Both the position numbers and the translations under genes were made by a program. From the NCBI GenBank assembly GCA_001579985.1, contig LRSR01007454.1:1-21656 (forward strand): 21,656 nt of DNA, read 5' to 3'. The notes beneath the pieces are model-generated. The model was not told the origin of the DNA. It was given only the letters and a program-made list of their open reading frames with translations, and made no database searches. How positions within the stretch are numbered: the first letter of the stretch is position 1; every line of letters begins with the position of its first letter. Positions 8,819 to 19,235 of this stretch are shown here, in pieces. This stretch comes from Hypsibius dujardini (taxonomy: Eukaryota > Tardigrada > Eutardigrada > Parachela > Hypsibiidae).

Positions 8819-9088
8819 ATTGATAATCAAGGTTTCCTCCATAGAAATTTGTATTATCTCTGAAATTTTTCGGTCGTCCAGGTGAAACTAAACTTTGCTG
8901 CAGTTTTTTTATGAAAAGTCCCTTTGTTGACTTTTATTTTCGTCTTTTGGCGGAAAATTGATCAAGAAATTAAGCGATCAGAAAAGGAGTGACACGCAGT
9001 GGCTAAAATTAGCTTAAACTTTGACCACCCTCATTTGCTGGCATCCAGTACAAATTTGGTTTTAACTTGGTTAGCGCTATCTTGTGGC

Positions 9089-9395
9089 TAGGGTTAGGAT
9101 AGCAAGCTCTGGACAACGTTTGGGAACGGGATGGGATGAGAAATATGGGCCTAATGGGAAGATTTGGGAAGGTTTGGAAGAATTTTGCTTGAAGGTTGGG
9201 ATTGGGCCAAGGGCGCTTTCGGCCCATCAAGTGCCCACTGCCTGACCCCCAAGCAAAACGTCTTCCTAATCCTTCCCAAACCTTTCTATGGTCCCATACA
9301 TCCCATTTCCCATCCCCCGGTAGGTTGGTGGGATACAAAATGAGACGCCCCATTCCATCCCATGGGAAATTGCATCCCATGTGAACCCAACCCTA
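9089..9395. mobile_element. hAT-like MITE (307 bp) with 8-bp target-site duplication
   Basis: The ends are TAGGGTTAGG and CCCAACCCTA, an imperfect inverted repeat. The element is flanked by the perfect 8-bp direct repeat CTTGTGGC (9081-9088 and 9396-9403). An 8-bp duplication with TAGGG-type ends is the signature of the hAT superfamily. The interior is rich in GGGATGGGA and its complement and folds back on itself; it has no transposase. It sits in the right arm of the Tc1-like relic. The right end and its CTTGTGGC flank also survive in unit B at about 18049-18064. Confidence 0.8.
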
Positions 9396-9411
9396 CTTGT
9401 GGCCACGTTTC

Positions 9412-10053
9412 TATCTTCCTATTTAAACCGAGGCACTAAGTGCAACACACCCTCAAGTTGACTATGACACATGCATGCGCTGCAGCTCAGGAGCGTCGTA
9501 TGCAAATCCCAGCTTTGCATAGGAAGGAAATGTCCTTCTCCCTTCATATAATCCCATTTGACTCTCCATTCCCTTGTGCATAAAATATTTCCCTGTAAAA
9601 AAACGAATTTCCCTATTGCCCGACGTTGCGCGTTATCATGTTGAGCAGATCTTCGGATTGATTGATTGATTGATGGATAGATTATTGGATAACTTTTTGC
9701 ATCTTTTATATAATTTTAGGCGTACAGCAGTTTTTGCTGTGTGCTTCGAACTTTTATGTTAGAAGTTCCTGTCCCTGTCGTGGAGCCCCTGTTGGTGGAA
9801 AGAGGACTGATTTCAGCTTGCGTGCTGACTTGTTCGCAATTCACTTCTTCAGTCTTGAAATGGTATTTCTTGAGTCTTGAATAAATTTTCTACTGAACGG
9901 TCGCTTTGTCATCTCTCCCGCTTCCTTCTCGAGGACTCTCTTTAGAAGACTTGGACCTTATGACTGTACACATATTGACTGGCTTAGTTCATCAGCCAGA
10001 GCCTGATTCCTATTACGGCGTTTATAAACAGCAAGTAATAAAAGGTCATTACC
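9412..10053 (+). promoter_or_regulatory. Upstream region of chemoreceptor copy A
   Basis: This matches 18072-18706 of unit B. It includes a 42-bp block at 9614-9655 identical to 18278-18319, a short TTGATTGATTGATGG repeat, and a TTTATAAA at about 10019-10027 (changed to TTTATAGA in unit B). No upstream coding exon can be supported. Confidence 0.5.
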
Positions 10054-10455
10054 ATGATCAAGCTTTCCGACGATCCGGTGTGGATCCAGACGACCGTTCT
10101 CGGCCTGTTCGGCTTCGTCCGTGATCCTCATCGTCGTTTCACCGAACAACGTCAAGGCGGACCGAAACTCCGCCATGGCCTTCAGCTCCTTTTAGCTGGC
10201 TTAGTTTTGTCGTCTACATTGTGTCTCATCATTTTCGAAATCGGTACCGACATCACCAATTCCCTCGTAGCTGCCCGGGAGGCTAGCCGAGAACCCTTCA
10301 TTATCCGGATCCTCTCCAATTCAGCCAACTGTTTCTATCCGACGAGGGCGGTTTTGGTGTTGACTATTTTCCTCACTTAGCGGATAGCTTGAATGACTCT
10401 TTGCCGTGCGGTTAAAGAATTCATGCGAACCCTCCAACAGGATCATGGTTGCGAG
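10054..10455 (+). pseudogene. Dead chemoreceptor, exon 1 (copy A)
   Basis: This is 402 bp and collinear without gaps with 18707-19108 of the live copy. The first of the two start ATGs is changed (ATGACC to ATTACC), leaving the second. Two nonsense changes follow close together: the AAG codon for Lys111 of the live copy is TAG at 10378-10380, and the TGG codon for Trp115 is TGA at 10390-10392. The donor GAG|GTAATC has become GAG|ATAATC. Downstream, similarity to the live gene stops at about 10590 within intron 1 and resumes at about 10770 within intron 2, so exon 2 with helices 3-6 is deleted; exons 3-5 are not found. Clearly a pseudogene. Confidence 0.9.
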
Positions 10456-10769
10456 ATAATCGTCTTGAAACAGCAGACTCCTTTTCCTATCCCATAATAT
10501 CTTGTATATTGTATTTATACGCCGTACCTGATGTGGTTTCATCTCCCTTTTACAGACCTAAAAACTGAAAAATACTAACTAAATATTAAGTTTGAATCTA
10601 GTCGTTCTCTTCCAGGATATATATTTCTCGATCACATTTCACAGAAAATGGCTTTCTACATCTTGTTCACATATTATAGGACTTTTAAACTATGTGTCGT
10701 CACTTTTTCACGAAATCACCAGTTTTTAAAAAAACTATTAACAACTTTGTTGCGCTATATAAATTGTGT

Positions 10770-10935
10770 TTTAATTAATACGGTATATCAAATATTAATT
10801 ATAATGATCGCCAGTCTTATTCAACTAAAAGTACCTTTTTTCCAAATTATTTCAGTATTAATAATAATTGACAATTTATTTCATCGGCGAATCTCCGAGA
10901 ACCTTTTTTTAGGAAATTTCAAAGTTATGAAACTC
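10770..10935 (+). repeat. Remnant of chemoreceptor intron 2 and fold-back arm (unit A)
   Basis: About 10770-10835 matches 20255-20320 (GTTAATACGG and GAATGATAGCC-type blocks). About 10845-10905 matches the left arm of the fold-back element at 20385-20450 (TTTCATCGGCGAATCTC). This shows that the deletion in copy A joined intron 1 to intron 2 and removed exon 2. Confidence 0.7.
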
Positions 10936-12369
10936 CGGGTTCCGGCCTGCAGGGATCCTACGCTGACCACACAAACTGCTTGTTCACTTTCCGGTTGCTT
11001 GTCACTTGTTTCAGAAATACAAACTGAACAGAGGATACTAGTGTTGTAAAAGGGACAGAGATCAGGCTTTCAGTCTAGCAAAACTTCACAACCACATTTA
11101 TAAAGTCTAGTTTAAAGTCTGGGGACTTTGGTAACCGCAAATAAACTCCGAAGCCAAACTGCCTCTCTAAAGTCCGTTAGGCCTATAGCATACCGTACTG
11201 TACAAGGTCTACGTTGTGCGTAATACAGAGCATATGAGTAAAGAAGTGCTCAACAATGATGTCAGCGTTCGATGTTAAATCGAAATCGACTACCTAAAAA
11301 GTGCTGAATCTTAAGGGAGACCCTTGCAAAAATTTTCCTTTTTTACTCCTCCCCTACCCTACCTCTGACGTCATTGTTGACCGGTCCCCAACAGACTTTT
11401 CGGGTTTTCTTAACCAGTTGAAAGACAAACCCCCCCCCGCGCATCAGAATTTGTTTTATGGGGTCAAGGACCGAAAAACAAAAATTAATCTAGAAGCAAA
11501 AACTGCTGACGTTTGAACCCCATGGTCGTTTATAATGAAAATTACCCGGGCAATTTCAACCGAGAATTAAATAAGGTTACGAGGAATCCTGAATCCGTCC
11601 TATTTGTTGTCACCCCTTTTCGTGACCTTTTCCTAGCCACTCGAATTTAGTGAGGGACACATGGGGCGTACCGTCCGCTAACTGCACCGCCAGTAGGGAA
11701 CAACGGCAGCAATAGGCCAATTACAAGAGAGTTCCATCATCTGATGGGGTAGGCTACCGCAGATCATCATTCTTAATTTTTAACGTTTGATAGCCCTTGT
11801 TGGTGATTTGAATAAAATGCCGTACGTTTTTTTTACCGGCACTGAGCACTAATATCATTCGCTCTGACCTCATGCATCGCCAACTTAATAAAGGAGGAGA
11901 TTTCTGCCGCTTAACGCCTTTTTATAAAATTTTTTATAAATCAAAAATGCGTGAAATAATAGAGATTGTCAGGGAAGATTTATTTGGTCGTTATTTTCGT
12001 CATTTGGTGGTTGACAATTCTTCTGCTGTTTCGCCATTTTGTTATTGCCAATCAATTTCAGACAAATTAGAGTCTCAGATTAGTGAGAAGTAGGAAGTCG
12101 CACGTGCCTTTCCCGCTAATTGGATGATTTCGTTATCATGCGCGTCCAATCGGCCGAACAGAGCGCTTGCGTCAAAAGAGGGCATGGCGGCACGCAGCGC
12201 CCTTTTCGATTCTACTGTAGTTGAAGTTTTTTAATCATTTTTCTCTCGTATTCTTTCTATTACGATTCCAAGTGACTAAGAATAGACCACAAAAAGGGTG
12301 GCTTGGAATAAAACGGGTTCCTCGTACCACAATTGAACTAGATGCGGATACCCCCCCCCCAATTAACCA
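10936..12369. other. Single-copy spacer between units A and B
   Basis: I find no gene I can support. The open frames near 11301, 11872 and 12221 are short, of odd composition and lack splice context. The stretch contains two C homopolymers (9 C at 11430-11438 and 10 C at 12351-12360), which may be length-variable or sequencing-error prone. It has no clear counterpart elsewhere in the window. Confidence 0.5.
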
Positions 12370-12816
12370 GTCAAGTCATGTCATTAACCTCCCGCGTGTT
12401 TATTTTGCATTCTCATGAACTCATATTTTTGCAGTCCTCACATTTTGTACCCGAGCTGCGATACGGCACAACAAATGTCTTTATATAGTGTACAAAATAT
12501 GGAGATAATGGCTTTTATAAACAAACTCACAAGGCAAGTGGAGGTTGGCAAGTGGAGACTCCCAGACTTTGTTTAGAGATACAATTTGTTATCAGCCGGC
12601 AGACACAGCCAGCTCCCCTCCCCTCTTTGCATAAGATATTGTTTGGCTTCCGCATCCTGTTAAGTTCGTCCGGGGCTTCCAAGTAGTGTCCGGGCAGCCG
12701 CATGATCCTGGTCAGGGAAGTTTGATTCCGACACATCTTTTTCTACCCGCAAGCTTCCTAACATTTGTTCATTCTTTTGACTTCAGCTCGGACGAGACTA
12801 CCCGGTAAACTTGCGC
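12370..12816 (+). promoter_or_regulatory. Upstream region of TMEM151-like copy B
   Basis: The best-preserved version of the shared upstream region. It has the TATA-like CTTTTATAAACAAA at 12512-12525, a possible donor (GAG then GTTGGC at 12544), and a possible acceptor (CTTCAG, ending 12786) 30 bp before the ATG. The start of similarity to unit 0 near 12370 marks the left edge of the duplicated module. Confidence 0.4.
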
Positions 12817-15800
12817 ATGTTTATCACTAGCCTGAGAAGACCAACCCAAAATCTCATCATGTCTCCTCTTACCCACTCGCAAAACGAACAGAAGGATGAG
12901 GGTTATGCCGTCGGAGAGGAGATAATTAACATCGGTGGTCGCGGAACTGTGCTTGGTGACGCCCATGGACCTCTTCTGCTGAGAGCTTTTCCGGACGTCG
13001 CCACCGACAATTTTGACAATGACGAGAATGACATTGAACGACATGGTAGAAGGTACAAATGACAAAGACTAAATGACAAAGACTAAATTAGTCAAAATAT
13101 TCTTTTGAATTGACGGATTTTTGTTGACTTAAAAAATCAAATGATTTTTAGCCTCTTTAAATTATTTAGTAGCTAAGAGTTTTAGCTCTGCCTTATATTT
13201 TTTGGGCGATTTTCAGATTGGGAACGCAAAATGCTTCCGCTAATATTTTTTAGTTATTACAATACCATTCATGGTTTATAAATCTCGTGTCAGCCGCGAT
13301 TAAAAACTCTTTATGGGCACAATTTCAAAGTTGGGAAAACACTGGAAGATTCTATTTTTTATAATTTTCTGTGTAAAAATGTCGCTTTATCGAAAGGCAG
13401 TGAATATAATTATTTTGACACTACCCCATCCCAAATTCAATTTTGGATAGATTTGTATCAGCCAAATATTTTTAGCGTGAAAGGGGCGGCGATACATGTC
13501 AACTCTAGATAGCATCGCAGAAATTTTTGGCCCTTGTTTTCAAAACTTCTCATAGCTCCACCCCTTATATTCAGAAAATATTTGATTGATACCAATCAAT
13601 TCAAAATTAAATTTGGGATGGGGTAGTGTAAAAATAATTGTTTTGAATGTATTTCAATAAATCGTCATTTTAAGGGTGAAGATCAATGAAACCGGAATCT
13701 TCTAGTGGTTTCCCAACTTTAAAATTCCGCCAAAAAATATTGACTAGTTTAACAACATCAAGAGGAGGCATTCTGCGTCCCCATTTGAAAATGGTCCCAC
13801 GGTAGTCTTAGTTTCCCGGCTTAAATCTGTGATTACTAAACGTTTTCATACAGTTTTTTTGAGAAACCAGAAATTAAAACTTAATCATAAACCACTATAA
13901 TTTTTAGAGCAGTTTCTGTTTAGTTGCTTTAATTTACTTTGGTTTTGCCATTCTTACAGAGGAAGGCCTAAAAGTCTGCAATCCTGTTCAGCGGCTTGCG
14001 GAGACTTCTGGACAAGTTCCACCACCGGCGCCTACTTCCTCTCCGTCGCGATGATTGCTGTGGGAGTGGGACTGGTAGTTGGCGGGACCATCCTCATGAT
14101 GAACTACGACGGTGACGACTACCCCAAGCGGTACATGACAATGCAGATTTTCGGTGGAATATTGGCCGTTACCGTTTATTGCATCTACATTAACATGTTA
14201 TTGAGCGGGTCCAAATTCCGTTATTGGACTGAGGCCGCCTTGTCGCCGGAGCAGGTCAAGCAGCACATTGCGAAGGTTCGCGAAGCTCGTCCTCGGATCG
14301 TCTGGACCATGACTTCGTTCCACAAGAAACTGGATAGCAACGGCGACACAAAACGCAAGGTGATAGCAACGAATTAAGACTGAGACTCGTCCTTGAATCA
14401 CCTGAGCTGAACTACGTTTTACGTGAAGTGTAAATCAAAACTCGAAATTAAGAGCTAAATTAAGCTAATAAATGAAATTGCAACACATGCTGAATAGCTA
14501 ACTGATTCTTCATCAAATTTGAGTTAAAGTTTGTTAAAGATTGTAAAGTTCGGTATGGTTTTTCATTAAAGTTTGTTTGCTCATCACAGTTTTCGTAAAC
14601 GTTTTTTTTTTTAGTTCTTTAGACAAACTTAACCAAAAAGAAATATTTAATGACAATTTTAATCATAATTTCGCTGAATAAGACTAAAACTACTGTAAAG
14701 CGCTTTGTTACTAATAACTGACACTAAACTAAAGCGCTTTGTTACTAATAACTGACACTAAACTAAAACGTTCAGTTACTGAAACTAATGAATTAAAAAT
14801 TCTCTTAAATTTTGTACATTGGCTGCTTTAATCAACTGAAACGATCGTTTCAGGGCCAAGTGCGGCCGAGTTTTTGAAAAGTCATCATTTCAGTGCAACT
14901 TTGAAAAAACTGATAAGGATGAATGCCGGTAATCTCCCATGAACAATATAAGCTGCATGCACAAAGAAAGTGCTCATTTAAAACCATTAAATTTGACATC
15001 TTTCAATATCATGTCAAAACACATTACCGTTTTCACTTTACTTCAACCGTACTTACGGTTAAAGTGGCCAACAAAGCCAACTCGAAGCAACAAGCTCTAC
15101 AAGCGCGGCCCTAACATACCTCAGTATTCCTATGTTGCCAGATCAAACAGACTCAGCTGTTTTTAAAATTTTTTAACAATCTACAGATTACCAGAGCCAG
15201 TTGAATTTGTTTCATTTTAAAACACGACAGGTAAAATCCGGTTTCGGCGGAGTTGCTTAGACTATTTTAAAAGGTGTTTTCTAATGTAAGGTGTCGATCT
15301 GTCGATTGGCTCTGTACTGTGACACTGTGTACCGATGGTCTGGTGAATATTAGGGTTGGAAGTACTAGTACCGGATATTAATACCAACAACTGAAATTCG
15401 TGTTCTAATTAGATTTTTAGTCAGCTTTAACTTGGTAACTAAGGATTCTTAGTTTGTTCTTTTAGTGACGGATACTTTTAGTTTAGTCCTATAGCCAAAT
15501 TAGCTGATTGATATTAATGAAAATAATTATGAGTTACTAAGTAACATTGATTGCTCTTCCCAGGTCACATGGGAAGGTGAGCAGGACTTTGTCTTTTCCT
15601 ACGCAGACGACATCTCCGATCCACCCTCCGAGCACGGAATGGAAGAATTCCAGCACACTCGGATTAAATTCAGCAAAACGTTTTCTTTTGCGGATGCCGA
15701 GACCGAAGCGGCGTTCATATTGCAGAAATTAGAGTTTATCACCAACAATCTCGGCCGGGATGAACGCCATGAGGTGAAAACGGAGCTGGTGATTCCCGGA

Positions 15801-15968
15801 TACGTGGAATCAATTATGGCGACGACTAACGGACGGCGGCCATGTCTGGTCAACGAGGGACTGTATGTGTTGTGCGTGATGTTGCTGTTGGAGCTGCCGT
15901 TCGGTTTCCTCCTACGACTGTTCAGCGGGAAGCGATGCTACCAATATTCAAAGAACCTCAAGTCTTAG
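12817..15968 (+). CDS. TMEM151-like membrane protein, copy B (3 exons, 346 aa)
   Basis: The exons are 12817-13052, 13960-14359 and 15564-15968, with the same splice phases as copy A. Exons 2 and 3 are exactly the same length as in A (400 and 405 bp), and exon 1 is one codon longer. There are no stops or frameshifts. Helices lie at about 102-125, 138-160 and 310-331, with the loop YDGDDYPKRY between the first two. The cytosolic run from AALSPEQ to IVWTM is identical to copy A, while the helices and the loop between them differ at many positions. The TMEM151-like motif reads TRIKFSKTFSFADAETE. Both copies look functional, so this is a pair of young paralogues. The 3' flank does not carry the clean transposon end found after copy A. 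Confidence 0.7.
13203..13799. repeat. Fold-back MITE-like element in intron 1, copy B
   Basis: A full-length member of the family at 949-1545: the left end is TGGGCGATTTTCAGATTGGG and the right end TTTGAAAATGGTCCCA, with mirrored internal arms and the central CAACTCTAGATAGC block. It holds the same position in the intron as in unit 0, so it predates the duplication. Confidence 0.8.
14625..15345. repeat. Insertion of about 720 bp in intron 2, copy B
   Basis: Intron 2 is 1204 bp here against 464 bp in copy A. The outer parts align: the TTAAAGTTTGTTAAAGAT block on the left and the ATTAATACCA block on the right. The middle has no counterpart in A. It includes a perfect 34-bp tandem duplication at 14696-14729 and 14730-14763. 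No transposon ends or gene are recognisable. Confidence 0.6.
14696..14763. repeat. 34-bp perfect tandem duplication
   Basis: Two adjacent identical 34-bp units start TAAAGCGCTTTGTTACTAAT and are followed by a weak third unit. They lie within the insertion in intron 2 of copy B. Confidence 0.95.
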
Positions 15969-16744
15969 TGCAGCGTAATTTGGACTGATTACAGCAGTTC
16001 TTCGCTCTAAAAAATTACGTCTCATATTTTTTTGTTGGAATTTTAGAATTGTGAACGAAGGCTACGATACCAATATTTCGGGAGACAAATGTTCATGTCG
16101 ACATGTCTTATCCATTTTTTAGTGTGTCCAACAGACATTTGGTCTTTCCAAACATTATGACTTGTTCGGCAAAATTATGTTCTCTTTTTAAAGTTGCGTT
16201 CGAAATTTACAAATATTACTACGACCCATAATGATAATCTCAGACTGATGCCCTCTCTTTATACGCGGCGTACATATGGAGGTGTAAATTGCTCGTGCAA
16301 GTGTAAATTTTACTCTGCTAGGGTAAAAAACTAATTTTGATGCAAAGCGGAGTACAAAAACGTCCGCTAAAAGCCCCCCAGGACAAAAATATTTTAATAA
16401 TTATGGAACTAAATATTTAATCGTCCTCATTAACTTCGAAATTTTAAATTAATTTCTACCGTAATTGGAATCATTTGCCATCAATTTAGCAAGTGGGAAA
16501 CCGCGACAAAATCTCGAAGTTTCACCATCAGTGCGCAGTACTATTAATTCATTGATTGCGCATATGCAACAAAAGCAGCCGTTGCAATTCACTTTTTCGC
16601 TTCTCTTCTGGCATTTTCTTGTTTCATCCCCCAGACTAGAATTGATTTCCAATGAAACTAATTTCTGTCATGCGTAATATTTATTTTTCCACTTCATGTC
16701 TGTGAAATGGGGAAGCTAACTGGTGGAACCACGGCGTGATTCAG
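15969..16744. other. Region 3' of TMEM151-like copy B, decayed transposon
   Basis: A diverged copy of the long-TIR transposon end begins at about 16225 (CCCATAATGATAATCTCAGAC, then ATACGCGGCGT) and fades out by about 16400. The GTGTCCAAC block at about 16122 matches 7895 of unit A. No gene is supported between 16400 and 16744. Confidence 0.6.
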
Positions 16745-16925
16745 AGCGTTGGCGTTGCTTTTACTTTCTCCATTTTGATTTTCTACCATATTGACTTGTT
16801 TTCGTCACAATTACCGCATGCCCATTTGGATGGAGCTTCTGAAAATATGGAGTTTCAGGGCATTCTTTTTAGTGTAGTTGCTGTTTTTAACTTTTTCAGC
16901 CGACCGTTGGAGTTGCGGCTTCCAG
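16745..16925 (+). other. Possible orphan coding exon
   Basis: A frame is open between ATTCAG (16739-16744) and CCAG followed by GTAGAT (16926). It encodes about 60 residues with two hydrophobic stretches (VAFTFSILIFY and ILFSVVAVFNFF). The acceptor has a poor pyrimidine tract, I recognise no family and there is no duplicate in unit A. It may be chance or a fragment of another membrane protein. Confidence 0.15.
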
Positions 16926-16929
16926 GTAG

Positions 16930-17500
16930 ATGAAGTCGATTGATTCATTGATTGTCTGTCTCGTACTTCGGTCTGTACTTGCGCTCTACTTTGATCACTG
17001 CCGCTATAGGGGTTTGAGTTTAATTAATTAGGGCGAAAATTAGGGTGTAATTAAAAATTGGAGTTTCAAAAACAACTAGGGCAGCAGCAGTAATTTTGTG
17101 GAGCGTTGGTGCTAACTGTTGGAACCAATCAATGAATCGATCAAGTTGATTCGCCTGAACGTTCGCTGTTTTAACGGTTGGTCTGAATAATAGAAACTCT
17201 CCATGCCGAAAGGATCTCCGGTTCTTCTTGACCTTTGACTATTTTGTACACATGTTTTCTTTGGAATTTCGCACCGAATTGTGTGTATATTTACAGCGAA
17301 TAAAATTTTATTCGAGACATAAGTATTTTTGCCCCGCTCAAGCAAATTTGGCGCCTGCAGGGCATTTTTACACCGCGAGAGTAAATTTTGAAAAATAAGA
17401 GATTCATTTAGCGCGAGTAAATTTACTCGCCAAAAACGACTTACCGATGCACCTCGCGGAGTACGTACCCCCGGAGTAAATATTTTCGTTGGGGCCAGTT
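16930..17500. repeat. Decayed interior of the long-TIR transposon
   Basis: The stretch at about 17390-17500 aligns with about 3165-3275 of the 2.6-kb element (AAGAGATTCATTT, then CCCCCGGAGTAAATAT, then TTGGGGC), and the region carries several CGCGAGAGTAAA/GCGAGTAAATTTAC motifs. Together with the end at 16225 it indicates an old, scrambled copy between the two genes of unit B. Confidence 0.6.
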
Positions 17501-19235
17501 TGATGTTTGCAGCATTGGCACCGGTGTGTCTCGAGACATTCCTCACTATCTCTCGTCAGCTCAAAATGAAGCTCCGAGTGTTGCCTTTAAAACGTCCCTT
17601 GGGTGCTCAGCCTTATTTACCTTACCCCTGGTTCCCGGTTGGGCTCCGTTAGTGATGAACAGAAGAGATTGCAACCGGCTCAAGTGTCCAATCGCTTGCT
17701 GACAGTTAGAACAAAAATAATGCTGTCTATATGTCTGTACACGCATACATACGTGGCCACAAGTTAGCGCTAACCAAGTTAAAACCAACTTTTTACTGGG
17801 TGCCAGCAAAGTGGTCAAAGTTTGAGCCAATTCTAGGCACAGGGTACCAAAGTGTATAAAAACCCCTAACCCACCAAATGCCCATCCCTTGACCCTCAAA
17901 CAAAACGTCATTTTAACCCTTCCCAAACCTTCCCATGGGGAAGGTTTGGATTTGGAATACATCTCATTTCCCATTCCGTGGTAGGTTGGTTGAATACGAA
18001 ATCGGACGTCCCATCCTATCCCATGGGAAATTGCATCCCTTGTGAACCCAACCCTACTTGTGGCCACGTGTGCATCTCCTTCCTATTTAAACCGAGACAC
18101 CAAGTGCAACACACCCTCAAGTTGACTATGACACATGCATGCGCTGCAGTTCGGAAGTGGCGTATGCAAAGTTGACGATATGCATAGAAAGGAAATGTCC
18201 TCTTCCCTTCATATAATCCCAATCCACTTTCCATCCCCTTGCGCATAAAATATTTCCATGCGGAAAACGAATTTACTTATTGCCCGACGTTGCGCGTTAT
18301 CATGTTGAGCAGATCTTCGCATCGATTGATTGATTGATGGACACCTTTTTGTATCTCCATAGAAATTTTAGGCTGACAACAGTTTGCTGTGTGCTTCGAA
18401 ATTTATGTTAGAATTTTAATCTCTGTCGCGGAGCCTCTGTCGGTGGAAGGCGATCGAATTCATCTTTCTGGCTGACTTGTTCGCAATTCGCTTTTTCAGT
18501 CTTGATACGGTAGTTCTTGAGTCTTAATTAAATTCTCTACCGAACGATCGCTTTGTCATCTCTCCCGCTTCCTGCTCGAGGAAGGACTCTATTCACAAGA
18601 CTTAGACCTTCTGACTGTACACCCCTATTGACTGGCTTTATTCATCAGCCAGAGCCCAATTCCTATTACATCGTTTATAGACAACAAGTGATAAAAGGTC
18701 ATGACCATGATCAAGCTTTCCGACGATCCGGTGTGGATCCAGACGACCGTTCTCGGTCTGTTCGGCTTCGTCCGTGATCCTCATCGTCGTTTCACCGAAC
18801 AACGTCAAGGCGGACCGAAACTCCGCCATGGCCTTCAGCTCCTTTTAGCTGGCTTAGTTTTGTCGTCGACATTGTGTCTCATCATCTTCGAGATCGGTAC
18901 CGACATCACCCATTCCCTCGTAGCTGCCCGTGAGGCGATCCGAGAACCCTTCATCATCCGGATCCTCTCCAATTTAGCCAACTGTTTCTATCCGACGAGG
19001 GCGGTTTTGGTGTTGACCATTTTTCTCACTAAGCGCACAGCTTGGATGAAACTTTGCCGTGCGGTTAAAGAATTCACACGTACGCTCCATCAGGATCATG
19101 GATGCGAGGTAATCGTCTTGAAACAGCAGACTTCCCTTCTCACAATCCCATAATATCTCGTATATTGTACTTACACGCTGTACCTGAAGCGGCTTCTCCT
19201 CCCTTTTACAGACCTAAAAACTGGTAAATACTAAT
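17500..19235 (+). repeat. Segmental duplication block B
   Basis: This is the counterpart of 8061-10570. The Tc1-like relic is reduced to its left arm start (about 17749-17850) and the closing CTTGTGGCCACGTGTG at about 18057-18072. The left part of the hAT-like MITE is gone, so an internal deletion of roughly 0.75 kb relative to block A spans both elements. Confidence 0.85.
18278..18319 (+). promoter_or_regulatory. 42-bp block identical between receptor upstream regions
   Basis: The block starting TATTGCCCGACGTTGCGCGT is identical at 9614-9655 and 18278-18319, although the flanks have many differences, and although copy A is a pseudogene. It ends at a TTGA microsatellite. It lies about 390-400 bp upstream of the receptor start. 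A regulatory role is a guess from conservation alone. Confidence 0.3.

Larger units (their letters stand above)
8327..9411. mobile_element. Tc1/mariner-like relic with about 165-bp inverted repeats
   Basis: The left arm (CACACGTGGCCACAAGATAG onward, to about 8490) is mirrored at about 8920-9088 and closed by CTTGTGGCCACGTTTC at 9396-9411 once the inserted MITE is removed. The element is flanked by TA on both sides (8325-8326 and 9412-9413), as expected for the Tc1/mariner superfamily. Between the arms, at about 8647-8818, + strand frames read like the end of a DDE transposase: a VDEIERPVWEFWNEI segment followed, after a frameshift, by RLEAVINNNGARIHH, which resembles the family's C-terminal RLEAVI-NNGG pattern. 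The coding region is broken and largely missing. Confidence 0.6.
8061..10570 (+). repeat. Segmental duplication block A (chemoreceptor flank plus exon 1)
   Basis: This is collinear with about 17500-19235 of unit B. It starts near the TTTGCAGCATTGGCACC block and runs through the nested transposons, the GR 5' region and the first receptor exon into intron 1. Block A is longer because block B has lost most of the Tc1-like relic and the left part of the hAT-like MITE. Confidence 0.85.

Noticed and set aside
9009-9380. 123-codon reverse ORF rich in Gly, Trp and Pro
   Set aside because: Produced by GGGATGGGA-type repeats of the hAT-like MITE; no homology and broken in unit B.
10648-11049. 133-codon + strand ORF after the dead receptor
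   Set aside because: Its middle is the intron 2 remnant and fold-back arm that are non-coding in unit B. The hydrophobic look comes from AT-rich codons.
11301-11516. 71-codon ORF in the spacer
   Set aside because: Short, crosses a 9-C homopolymer, with no splice context, homologue or duplicate.
17112-17546. 144-codon reverse-strand ORF
   Set aside because: Overlaps the decayed long-TIR transposon and its GAGTAAA motifs; no domain and no counterpart in other copies.
17561-18067. 168-codon reverse-strand ORF
   Set aside because: It runs through the Tc1-like and hAT-like remnants and the region shared with 8100-8400, where the frame is not preserved. Its content is repeat sequence.
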